Positions 1-4,997 of a stretch of 6,262 nt of DNA are shown piece by piece. The notes under the pieces are model-generated. The model did no database searches and was not told where the DNA came from. It worked only from the letters and a program-made list of their open reading frames with translations. The stretch lies in assembly GCA_022573485.1 (NCBI GenBank), contig JACZTW010000232.1, positions 1-6,262 of the forward strand, written 5' to 3'. This DNA comes from Planctomycetota bacterium (lineage in GTDB: Bacteria; Planctomycetota; Phycisphaerae; UBA1845; CAIVHJ01). Made by a program: the position numbers and the translations under genes. Each line of letters starts with the position of its first letter. Positions within the stretch are counted from its first letter, which is position 1.

Positions 1-87
1 TTCACCGAGTCGCCGGGTCAGATCATCCGTATGGCCGGTGTAGAACTTGCCAACGTGGTTCTGCAGGATGTAGACGTGAAAGGGCAA
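1..87 (-). CDS. GIY-YIG nuclease, second copy, N-terminal part only (runs off left edge)
   Basis: These 29 codons are identical at the nucleotide level to the first 29 codons of the GIY-YIG gene at 150-404. They begin with the same TTG one base after a tRNA 3' end and carry the GIY motif (VYI, residues 5-7), the YIG-equivalent (YTG, 16-18) and the two arginines at 25-26. The frame is open to the window edge, so the rest cannot be judged. This is the start of another tRNA-nuclease unit, so the arrangement on the right is at least partly tandem. Whether this copy is full length, and whether it is real or an assembly echo of the other, cannot be told here. Confidence 0.6.
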   Translation of the reverse strand, partial: MPFHVYILQNHVGKFYTGHTDDLTRRLGE

Positions 88-127
88 ACTCCCCGAGTAG
101 GACTCGAACCTACGACCTAGCGGTTAA
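1..127. repeat. 127-bp perfect direct repeat, copy 1
   Basis: Bases 1-127 are identical to 318-444. The repeat covers the first 29 codons of the GIY-YIG gene plus the 3' half of tRNA-Asn, ending exactly where the 16-bp palindrome (here) or the native anticodon sequence (other copy) begins. The left end is set by the window, so the true repeat may be longer. Absence of any mismatch means recent duplication, gene conversion or an assembly artefact. Confidence 0.95.
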
Positions 128-162
128 TCCCGGCGCGCCGGGACTCGCTCTACCAATTGAGC
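113..162. repeat. 50-bp direct repeat (core), copy 1
   Basis: Identical over 50 bases to 510-559, at an offset of 397. It contains the D-arm portion, the 16-bp palindrome and the 3' anticodon strand of tRNA-Asn. The flanks differ on both sides: this copy continues into a tRNA 3' end, while the other continues into a tRNA 5' end. This is the layout expected of the two ends of an integrated or duplicated segment. Confidence 0.9.
128..143. repeat. 16-bp perfect palindrome TCCCGGCGCGCCGGGA, copy 1
   Basis: The sequence equals its own reverse complement. In RNA it could form a 6-bp stem with a CGCG loop. It replaces six bases of the anticodon arm of tRNA-Asn. An identical copy in the same position of another tRNA fragment lies at 525-540. 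Its centre, GGCGCGCC, is also a rare-cutter restriction site, so an artificial origin should be kept in mind. Confidence 0.95.
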
Positions 163-404
163 AACTCCTCGCGGATCCACCGTGCCGATTTCATGGCCTT
201 GATTTGTCTTTCCCGACCGATCGCCTCGGAGCGGGTCGTATGCTGCTCAGACCAAACCAACCTCCACGGTCCGTTCTTGAGTGTGTACTTGGTCAGGGGA
301 CCATCGGCAGAGTTGTGTTCACCGAGTCGCCGGGTCAGATCATCCGTATGGCCGGTGTAGAACTTGCCAACGTGGTTCTGCAGGATGTAGACGTGAAAGG
401 GCAA
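150..404 (-). CDS. Small GIY-YIG nuclease (UvrC N-terminal/URI-like), inserted between tRNA-Asn sequences
   Basis: This 84-residue protein is essentially one GIY-YIG nuclease domain. Visible are the GIY strand (VYI, 5-7), the YIG-equivalent (YTG, 16-18), the catalytic-type arginines in DDLTRRL (25-26), a conserved H-N pair (30-31), and a Glu (65) in the helix RERQIKAMK that would hold the metal; the catalytic set looks complete. Small free-standing members of this family occur widely; some are mobile or DNA-repair related, and the role here is unknown. The start is TTG at 404, one base beyond the discriminator base of the intact tRNA-Asn; no other start codon is in frame upstream before a stop inside the tRNA. 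The stop TAG lies in the D loop of the palindrome-bearing tRNA fragment, and the end (LLNW) looks cut short relative to relatives as I remember them, by roughly ten residues. Domain identity is secure; expression and function are not. Confidence 0.8.
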   Translation of the reverse strand: MPFHVYILQNHVGKFYTGHTDDLTRRLGEHNSADGPLTKYTLKNGPWRLVWSEQHTTRSEAIGRERQIKAMKSARWIREELLNW

Positions 405-444
405 ACTCCCCGAGTAGGACTCGAACCTACGACCTAGCGGTTAA
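318..444. repeat. 127-bp perfect direct repeat, copy 2
   Basis: Identical to bases 1-127. This copy joins, at its right end, the native anticodon arm of the intact tRNA-Asn, whereas copy 1 joins the 16-bp palindrome. Confidence 0.95.
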
Positions 445-478
445 CAGCCGCTCGCTCTACCAATTGAGCTATCGGGGA
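406..478 (-). tRNA. tRNA-Asn (anticodon GTT)
   Basis: The 73-nt minus-strand sequence folds as a complete cloverleaf. The acceptor stem has 7 perfect pairs (TCCCCGA with TCGGGGA), followed by the discriminator G expected for tRNA-Asn. The D stem is GCTC/GAGC, the anticodon stem is AGCGG/CCGCT around loop CTGTTAA, and the T stem is GTAGG/CCTAC around TTCGAGT. The CCA end is not encoded. It is the only intact one of three tRNA-Asn sequences here. No promoter is evident in the 31 bases separating it from the truncated copy upstream, so it is probably transcribed from the promoter at 594-621 together with that copy and then processed out. A nuclease gene starts one base after it. Confidence 0.96.
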
Positions 479-509
479 CTAGGTTTCTTGTCAGCGCCCC
501 AAAGCAAAT

Positions 510-559
510 CGACCTAGCGGTTAATCCCGGCGCGCCGGGACTCGCTCTACCAATTGAGC
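510..559. repeat. 50-bp direct repeat (core), copy 2
   Basis: Identical to 113-162. Recombination between the two cores would remove about 397 bp, including the intact tRNA and the nuclease gene. It would leave one tRNA-like gene with complete acceptor, D and T arms but a palindrome in the anticodon arm. Confidence 0.9.
525..540. repeat. 16-bp perfect palindrome TCCCGGCGCGCCGGGA, copy 2
   Basis: Same sequence and same position within tRNA-Asn as at 128-143. In the predicted transcript it forms a GC-rich hairpin. Only TTAA follows instead of a U-run, so it does not look like an intrinsic terminator. Confidence 0.95.
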
Positions 560-568
560 TATCGGGGA

Positions 569-773
569 TCAAGTTTTTCGTCAATGCCACCCTAATTTAT
601 GACATCTCCGCCGGATGTCAACAAAGTCCCCGCGGTGAGGCAATCGGCTACGAATTACTGCGGAAAGTGGAAGCCCAAGGGGTCGTCAGCGAATCAAGCA
701 GCGCCGGCGCGGGAGAGTAACGGCGCAGCGCCGGTGACTGATTCTCCGCGTGGCGATGGCTCCTCAATCCACC
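569..773. other. Intergenic region between rho and the tRNA-Asn locus
   Basis: No convincing gene is seen. Apart from the tRNA promoter it holds a GC-rich patch at 700-734 with a direct repeat AGCGCCGG (700-707, 727-734) and an inverted pair GCGCCG/CGGCGC (701-706, 721-726, 14-base loop). This patch could be an RNA hairpin downstream of rho, but there is no T-run on the minus strand, so an intrinsic terminator is not supported. Confidence 0.5.
594..621 (-). promoter_or_regulatory. Sigma70-type promoter for the tRNA-Asn/GIY-YIG region
   Basis: On the minus strand there is a perfect -35 box TTGACA (616-621), a 16-base spacer and TAAATT (594-599, 4 of 6 consensus bases). Transcription would begin near 587, about 19 bases before the 5' end of the first tRNA-like sequence, a normal distance for a tRNA promoter. 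Confidence 0.6.
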
Positions 774-2270
774 TCAAGCGAGATTCATAGTCATGAGGAA
801 TTCTGCGTTGGAGCGCACCTTGGCCAGCCGAGCCCGCAGCAACTCAACCGCTTCCACCACGCTCATGTCGGACAACACGCGGCGGAGCTTGAAGACCAGC
901 TCAAGTTCCTTTTCTTCCAAAATTAGTTCTTCCTTGCGGGTGCCCGATGCGGGAATGTCGATGGCCGGCCAGATGCGGCGCTCAACCAGACGCCGATCGA
1001 GGTGCAGTTCGCTGTTGCCCGTGCCCTTGAACTCCTCGAAGATGACTTCATCCATCTTGGAGCCAGTATCGACGAGCGCGGTACCGATGATGGTCAGTGA
1101 TCCGCCTTCCTCGATATTGCGGGCAGCCCCGAAGAACCGCTTCGGTTTTTGCAGGGCGTTGGCATCGACACCACCGGAGAGAATCTTGCCGGAGTGGGGC
1201 ACTTCGGTGTTGTACGCTCGGGCAAGCCGCGTGATGGAGTCCAGCAGAATGACCACATCCCGGCCGAACTCGACCATGCGCTTGGCTTTCTCAATGACCA
1301 TCTCCGCAACCTGGACATGCCGAGATGCGGGTTCGTCAAAGGTCGAACTGATGACCTCAGCCTTGGTGGCGCGCTCCATCTCGGTGACTTCTTCGGGTCG
1401 CTCGTCGATGAGCAGGATGATCAAGAACACTTCCGGATGATTGGTCGAGATCGCGTTGGCCATCTTCTGCAGCAGTACGGTTTTACCCGTGCGCGGCGGG
1501 GCCACGATCAACATGCGCTGGCCTTTGCCGATCGGCGTGGTCAGGTCCACGATGCGCATGTTCAACTCTTCGGGAGTGGTTTCCAGTAAGAGTCGTTGGT
1601 CGGGATGCAGCGGGGTCAAGTCTGCGAAGTTGGCCTTCTGCGTGACCGCCTCGGGATCTTCAAAGTTGATGGCCTCGACACGCAACAATGCGAAATAACG
1701 CTCGGATTCCTTGGGCGGCCGAATCTGCCCGGCGACGATGTGGCCGTTTTGCAGGCCAAAGCGCCGAATCTGCGACGGGCTGATGTAAATGTCGTCCGGG
1801 CAGGGCAGGTAATGGTACTCGGGACTGCGCAAGAAGCCGAAACCGTCCGGCAGAATCTCCAGCACGCCCTCGCCATACATGAGCCCGTTTTGCTGGATGC
1901 GCTTCTTGAGAATCTGGAAGATGAGGTCCTGTTTCTTCAGGCCGGCAGATTCTTCGATATCTTCCTTCTTGGAGATTTCCTGCAGTTCGGCCACGGTCAT
2001 CTTCTGCAGATCGGTGATGTGCAGTTCGCCGCGCTTCACTTGCTCGTACTTGGCATGTGTTTCGTCATCCAGGCTGGCGCTGGCGCTGGCGCTGGCGGTG
2101 TCGGTGTCGGTGTTTGTGGCGTTCGGCGCGAGCTCTTCCGGATCGGCCGTCGCCGTCGCGGCGCCCTCGGGCGGACCCGAAGATCGAGTCGATCTGGACT
2201 TCGCTTTCGCCCGCGTGCCTTTGCTGTTTTTCCCTGATTGCTGGCCTGATTCTTGAGTCTTCTTGGCCAT
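774..2270 (-). CDS. rho: Transcription termination factor Rho
   Basis: Hexameric RNA-dependent ATPase/translocase that ends transcription of untranslated RNA. The start chosen is the ATG at 2270, preceded by GGAGG (2281-2285), giving 498 residues against about 419 in E. coli Rho. Residues 1-70 are a basic then Ala/Ser/Thr/Asp low-complexity extension, as in several high-GC and planctomycete Rho proteins. The Rho N helix bundle spans about 85-125 and the cold-shock-like RNA-binding domain about 130-205 (GFGFLR at 143-148). The ATPase core has a P-loop APPRTGKT (257-264), catalytic-type Glu in LLIDERPEE (286-294), Walker B VVILLD (339-344), Q-loop region ALQKPKRFF (372-380) and R-loop TGSKMDEV (402-409). 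All key elements are intact. It lies 107 bases after coaE, likely in one operon, with its own leader hairpin. Confidence 0.97.
   Translation of the reverse strand: MAKKTQESGQQSGKNSKGTRAKAKSRSTRSSGPPEGAATATADPEELAPNATNTDTDTASASASASLDDETHAKYEQVKRGELHITDLQKMTVAELQEISKKEDIEESAGLKKQDLIFQILKKRIQQNGLMYGEGVLEILPDGFGFLRSPEYHYLPCPDDIYISPSQIRRFGLQNGHIVAGQIRPPKESERYFALLRVEAINFEDPEAVTQKANFADLTPLHPDQRLLLETTPEELNMRIVDLTTPIGKGQRMLIVAPPRTGKTVLLQKMANAISTNHPEVFLIILLIDERPEEVTEMERATKAEVISSTFDEPASRHVQVAEMVIEKAKRMVEFGRDVVILLDSITRLARAYNTEVPHSGKILSGGVDANALQKPKRFFGAARNIEEGGSLTIIGTALVDTGSKMDEVIFEEFKGTGNSELHLDRRLVERRIWPAIDIPASGTRKEELILEEKELELVFKLRRVLSDMSVVEAVELLRARLAKVRSNAEFLMTMNLA
2073..2114. repeat. Hexanucleotide tandem repeats in the rho N-terminal extension
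   Basis: Four perfect copies of GCTGGC (2073-2096) are followed by GGTGTC, GGTGTC and GGTGTT (2097-2114). On the minus strand they encode alternating Thr-Asp then Ala-Ser. Because the unit is six bases, changes in copy number keep the frame and only alter linker length. Confidence 0.9.
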
Positions 2271-2280
2271 TTCGATGTTT

Positions 2281-2285
2281 CCTCC
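2281..2285 (-). promoter_or_regulatory. rho: Shine-Dalgarno site deciding the rho start
   Basis: GGAGG on the minus strand lies 10 bases before the ATG at 2270. It selects this start over an in-frame GTG at 2309, which falls inside the leader hairpin and lacks a ribosome binding site. Confidence 0.8.
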
Positions 2286-2294
2286 AGGAAGTCT

Positions 2295-2313
2295 GTGAGT
2301 GTGTCGCACTCAC
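2295..2313 (-). promoter_or_regulatory. Perfect hairpin in the rho leader
   Basis: GTGAGTG and CACTCAC form a 7-bp perfect stem around a 5-base loop. It ends 9 bases before the rho Shine-Dalgarno. There is no T-run, so it is not an intrinsic terminator. It could be an operator for a dimeric repressor, an mRNA-stabilising 5' structure, or part of Rho autoregulation; the sequence does not decide. Confidence 0.5.
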
Positions 2314-2377
2314 GATGAATTCTCTCGGTTACTGAATTCGCAGGTTGTCGTCCAACGATACGAACTCCATTGCTGCT

Positions 2378-2989
2378 TTACTCGGGGCTTACGATCTGGT
2401 GATAAACGCTCGCTACACTCTCGCGGAGCGTGTTGATGTCGGATTTGTTCTCCACAACATGATCGGATCTCTCACGCTTGATGTCCAGCGGTGTTTGAAG
2501 ATTTTCGCGGCGCCGCAACTCAGCCGCGTCCCACCCACGCTGCTCCGAGGCCCGCTGGATTCGCGCGTTTTCATCGACCTCCACAAAAATCACTTGATCA
2601 CAAAGAGCGTTCTGCCCCACCTCAAATAATAATGGAATATCAAGCACAATTGCGTGAATGCGCTCGTCCGCCTTCAATTCGTTCATACGTTGATCACGCA
2701 GTTCGTTCACTCGAGGATGCGTCAGCCCTTCGAGCTTCTTCCTTTTCGCCGGATCGTTGAAGACGATTTCCGCAAGCTTCCGGCGATCCAGCAGCCCCGC
2801 TTCATCATAGGTATCTGGCCCCCACCACTTCTGTATCTGCCGCCGAACCTCATCCGAGTGCAAGACCTCATGAGTCAGTTTGTCAGCATCGATAACGCCG
2901 GCGCCAAGCTCGGCAAGGATGTCGGCCACCCGCGATTTGCCCGACGCAATCCCGCCCGCAAGGCCAATCACCGGCTTGGCGTAGTTCAC
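2378..2989 (-). CDS. coaE: Dephospho-CoA kinase
   Basis: Phosphorylates the ribose 3'-OH of dephospho-CoA with ATP, the last step of CoA synthesis in the cytoplasm. The start chosen is GTG at 2989, with GGGAG (2996-3000) six bases upstream; this gives 203 residues and puts the P-loop GGIASGKS at 12-19, as usual for the family. A TTG at 3031 would add 14 residues and has only a weak upstream site. Further landmarks are IDADKLTHEVL (33-43), LTHP (89-92), VLDIPLLFE (115-123) and the C-terminal SDHVVENKSDINTL block (175-188) where the family has a similar D/N-rich motif. Length and motifs are typical. It precedes rho; I recall this pair as recurrent in planctomycetes, which supports the taxonomic guess. 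Confidence 0.95.
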   Translation of the reverse strand: MNYAKPVIGLAGGIASGKSRVADILAELGAGVIDADKLTHEVLHSDEVRRQIQKWWGPDTYDEAGLLDRRKLAEIVFNDPAKRKKLEGLTHPRVNELRDQRMNELKADERIHAIVLDIPLLFEVGQNALCDQVIFVEVDENARIQRASEQRGWDAAELRRRENLQTPLDIKRERSDHVVENKSDINTLRESVASVYHQIVSPE

Positions 2990-3353
2990 TCTCGGCTCCC
3001 AAACTCGGCGAGCCTGGTTCGTCGATTCCAACTACGTCGCGACTCGCGGGTTCCTGATCCTGCCAGATGCAGTGGGGATCCCTTGCTCGCGCTTTCGAGG
3101 ACTACCAAGACGAACGGTTGGCCAAGTGTATCTCTCGGGAGATTGACGATAACTGGGAAAGGACTCAGAAACCACAGAGGTTTCAGCCACCGAAGTATAC
3201 TTTATCATAAGCGCGTACGCCAGTCTTGTCACGCCTAAATCCTGTCATCAGGCCGTCACGGGGCGTGCAATTGATTTGAAAACTCTCACGGCAACCATAA
3301 CAGATTGCGACACAATGAATTACAGTTATTGGCTGCTCTTCACCGGGCGGTGA
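2990..3353. other. Intergenic region upstream of coaE (leader and promoter)
   Basis: No convincing gene. It holds the promoter at 3204-3232 and about 208 bases of predicted coaE leader. A small hairpin in the leader (GAAACC/GGTTTC, 3168-3184, 5-base loop) and a short inverted repeat just after the AMMECR1 stop (3340-3353) are visible, neither followed by a T-run. I do not recognise a riboswitch. Confidence 0.5.
3204..3232 (-). promoter_or_regulatory. Sigma70-type promoter for coaE-rho
   Basis: On the minus strand, GTGACA (3227-3232) and TATGAT (3204-3209) are separated by exactly 17 bases; each box matches consensus at 5 of 6 positions. Predicted transcription starts near 3197. Confidence 0.6.
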
Positions 3354-3896
3354 CTAACATTCCGAGATCAACTCGACCGTGAACAGCAAGACTCGCGTCT
3401 CGGGCTGTTTCCACGCTTCGGCGTGCAGGCCCGCCTTTTCGCTGCAGCACCGCGCCAGAAACTGCTCTTTGCTCCAGCCGAACTCCGTCGCCACTTGAGG
3501 CAGGAAGCAGCCCCGGCCGGCTGGGTTCTCAATCAGGAGGCCATGCCTGCCGAGTTCCAGTGAGAGCGGATCGTCTGTCTCCTCCGGCTCGCTCAGGACC
3601 GATATTTCAATCTCAATGCCCGGCAGATCGGCCGGCGTGATCGGCCGACCGCTGAAACGAGGATCGTGACTCGCGGAGACCGCGACTTGTTGCAGTGTGG
3701 CCAGCATGTCTGGCTCCGGGGAGAAGCTGCCCATGCAGCCCCGCAACCGGCCACCCTGGCGAAGCGTGACGAACATTCCGCCGTATTCCATGCCCTCCAT
3801 CTTCACGGCGAGTTCCGGAGGTGCTTCGCCCTGGACCGCGGCTGCCACGGTGGTGCGTGCCGCCTTGAGGAGTACCTCTTTCTGTGCCTGGGTCAT
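3354..3896 (-). CDS. AMMECR1 domain protein (AmmeMemoRadiSam system protein A type)
   Basis: This 180-residue protein is a single AMMECR1 domain. Seen are the hallmark LRGCMGSF (51-58, family LRGCIG), SASHDPRF (74-81), the strand IEIEISVLS (94-102), GLLIE (119-123) and GCFLPQVA (129-136). In many bacteria and archaea this family is encoded with a Memo-like protein and a radical SAM enzyme; neither partner is in the window, and the biochemical role is not established. The start at 3896 fits the usual beginning of the domain, but no Shine-Dalgarno precedes it. A TACAAT (3906-3911) lies 9 bases upstream, so a leaderless or weakly initiated message, or coupling to the preceding gene 59 bases upstream, is possible. 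The frame is open much further upstream, but that stretch is the translocase gene in another frame. Confidence 0.9.
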   Translation of the reverse strand: MTQAQKEVLLKAARTTVAAAVQGEAPPELAVKMEGMEYGGMFVTLRQGGRLRGCMGSFSPEPDMLATLQQVAVSASHDPRFSGRPITPADLPGIEIEISVLSEPEETDDPLSLELGRHGLLIENPAGRGCFLPQVATEFGWSKEQFLARCCSEKAGLHAEAWKQPETRVLLFTVELISEC

Positions 3897-3955
3897 TGTG
3901 TCTGAATTGTACACCACAATTCCGCCCATGCCCCAGGCTGCACTTCTCGAATTCT

Positions 3956-4960
3956 TCAAGCTGTGCCCGACACAGTACGCCGCGACAGTCCGAAGGTGAC
4001 GGCGAAGCCAATCGCAGCCAACACGCCGCCGGCCAGGTACGCCGAGCCGGTCGTTTCGCCCCGGAAGGGCCAAATGCCGACCACCGAACCCAGCAGCACG
4101 CCCATCAGGAAGCCCAGCGTCGGCTTCTGGTGGCGGCGCAGCAGCCATTTGAGCAGGTTGCTCAGGGCCACCACACCGACGATCACGCCGATCGCCACGG
4201 GGATCACGATCCCCAGCCAGGCCAAGTCCCCTTCGCTACCGCCCGAAAACGCCCACCGCCGAGCGGCTGCGATCGCCGCCAGGATGGCTTCATACCGCCC
4301 GATCACCAGCAGCATGTAGGCTCCGCTGATGCCCGGAAGCATCATGGCAGACACACTCAGCACTCCGGCCAACAGATCCAAGCCGTAGGCAGCCTCGATG
4401 TGGATCTCACCGGTCTCGGGCGATCGGTCGGTTGCGGTCGGCGTGTCGGACTTGGTCGCCGCGATGCCGATCATTATCAGAAAGCCGACAAGCACGAGGG
4501 CCATCGACTTTGCGTTCAGCGGCTTGGTCATGCGATACATCAGCGGCGCTCCGCCGAGCGTCAAGCCGACGAACAGCGAATACATCGCCGCTTTCTCGTG
4601 GGCGACCAGCCGGTGCATGAGCCCGGCGCACGACACAAAGCTGAGCGCCGCCACGCCGAAGAGAATTGCCAGAAAGATTCCATTCCGCTTGGTGAAGCGG
4701 AGCCGGGTAGCATCGGCGATGCTGCTGACGAATTCGTCGTAGAAGCCCATCACCAACACCATCGTCCCACCGCTGACGCCCGGCACAAGGTTGGCGAGGC
4801 CCATCATAGCACCGGTGACCGCCAGGCGCATGGCGACCAGCGGCTTGAGCGAGGCGCGGTAGCGGCCGGCGTCTCTGCCGGCCGGCGGTCGGCACGGAGG
4901 CCGACCGCTACTGCTGCTTTCATCAGAGTCTGCACGCGGTATCGGCTTCGGTGTGTCCAT
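3956..4960 (-). CDS. DUF368 / PopT-family polyprenyl-phosphate translocase
   Basis: Integral membrane protein of 334 residues. Two copies of the family signature are visible: NLVPGVSGGTM (57-67) and MLPGISGAYMLLVIGRYE (207-224), each in a hydrophobic stretch, with further membrane segments around 95-115, 125-142, 151-168, 192-210, 247-268, 281-296 and 306-325. DUF368 proteins have been shown in other bacteria (PopT) to return undecaprenyl phosphate from the outer to the inner face of the cytoplasmic membrane, recycling the carrier for cell-wall and glycan precursors. That function is inferred here from the family. The first 43 residues are not family-like; residues 17-34 are encoded by a REP-like element. 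A start at Met44 (4831) would remove them, but has no ribosome binding site, while the ATG at 4960 has a weak GGAA. The stop of the lipoprotein gene is 37 bases upstream, consistent with one operon. Confidence 0.9.
   Translation of the reverse strand: MDTPKPIPRADSDESSSSGRPPCRPPAGRDAGRYRASLKPLVAMRLAVTGAMMGLANLVPGVSGGTMVLVMGFYDEFVSSIADATRLRFTKRNGIFLAILFGVAALSFVSCAGLMHRLVAHEKAAMYSLFVGLTLGGAPLMYRMTKPLNAKSMALVLVGFLIMIGIAATKSDTPTATDRSPETGEIHIEAAYGLDLLAGVLSVSAMMLPGISGAYMLLVIGRYEAILAAIAAARRWAFSGGSEGDLAWLGIVIPVAIGVIVGVVALSNLLKWLLRRHQKPTLGFLMGVLLGSVVGIWPFRGETTGSAYLAGGVLAAIGFAVTFGLSRRTVSGTA
4859..4911. repeat. REP-like double-hairpin element inside the translocase gene
   Basis: A 53-bp stretch begins GTAGCGG (4859-4865) and ends with its inverse CCGCTAC (4905-4911). 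Inside are two perfect hairpins: GGCCGGC/GCCGGCC with a 6-base loop (4864-4883) and GCGGTCGGC/GCCGACCGC with a 6-base loop (4885-4908). A GTAG tetranucleotide ahead of a GC-rich imperfect palindrome is the known signature of REP sequences mobilised by RAYT (Y1-type) transposases; here two units face each other. It is translated as a Gly/Pro/Arg/Cys-rich patch in the N-terminal extension. Confidence 0.7.
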
Positions 4961-4997
4961 ACGTTCCGTGTCGGCAGGGCGGGCCCGATGGGCTCAA

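Larger units (their letters stand above)
90..162 (-). pseudogene. tRNA-Asn 3' part with palindrome replacing the anticodon region; no 5' acceptor strand
   Basis: Read on the minus strand, the T arm, variable loop, 3' anticodon strand and 3' acceptor strand match the intact tRNA-Asn exactly (90-127), as does part of the D arm (144-162). Between them six native bases (CGGCTG, which include the G of the anticodon) are replaced by TCCCGGCGCGCCGGGA. Upstream of the D arm the sequence is the end of the GIY-YIG gene instead of the 5' acceptor strand, so no acceptor stem can form. The fragment cannot make a working tRNA-Asn. The switch from nuclease to tRNA sequence occurs around a GCTCAATTGG stretch that could have served as microhomology. 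Confidence 0.85.
510..568 (-). pseudogene. tRNA-Asn 5' part with palindrome replacing the anticodon region; no T arm
   Basis: From 568 downwards the minus strand gives the tRNA-Asn 5' acceptor strand, the whole D arm, then TCCCGGCGCGCCGGGA in place of six native bases, then the 3' anticodon strand up to CTAGGTCG. There it diverges into unrelated sequence (479-509), losing the T arm and 3' acceptor strand. It is the first sequence downstream of a good promoter, so it is likely transcribed even though it cannot form a functional tRNA. Confidence 0.85.

Noticed and set aside
1..568. CRISPR array from the spaced repeats at the left end
   Set aside because: The repeats are tRNA and nuclease gene sequence of unequal length (127 and 50 bp) with irregular spacing and no cas genes.
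599..790. Short plus-strand frame between the tRNA promoter and rho
   Set aside because: It overlaps the tRNA promoter and the rho 3' end, has no ribosome binding site and has no protein-like features.
793..1440. Plus-strand open frames inside rho
   Set aside because: Shadows of the rho coding strand; Ser/Arg-rich and without homology cues.
2271..2309. Extended rho start at GTG 2309
   Set aside because: It falls within the leader hairpin and would translate through the strong Shine-Dalgarno that serves the ATG at 2270.
3032..3232. 66-codon minus-strand frame directly upstream of coaE
   Set aside because: It starts with GTG inside the -35 box of the predicted promoter, has no ribosome binding site, and shows no recognisable motif.
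3340..3353. Inverted repeat after the AMMECR1 stop as an intrinsic terminator
   Set aside because: The 5-bp stem has no following T-run on the minus strand.
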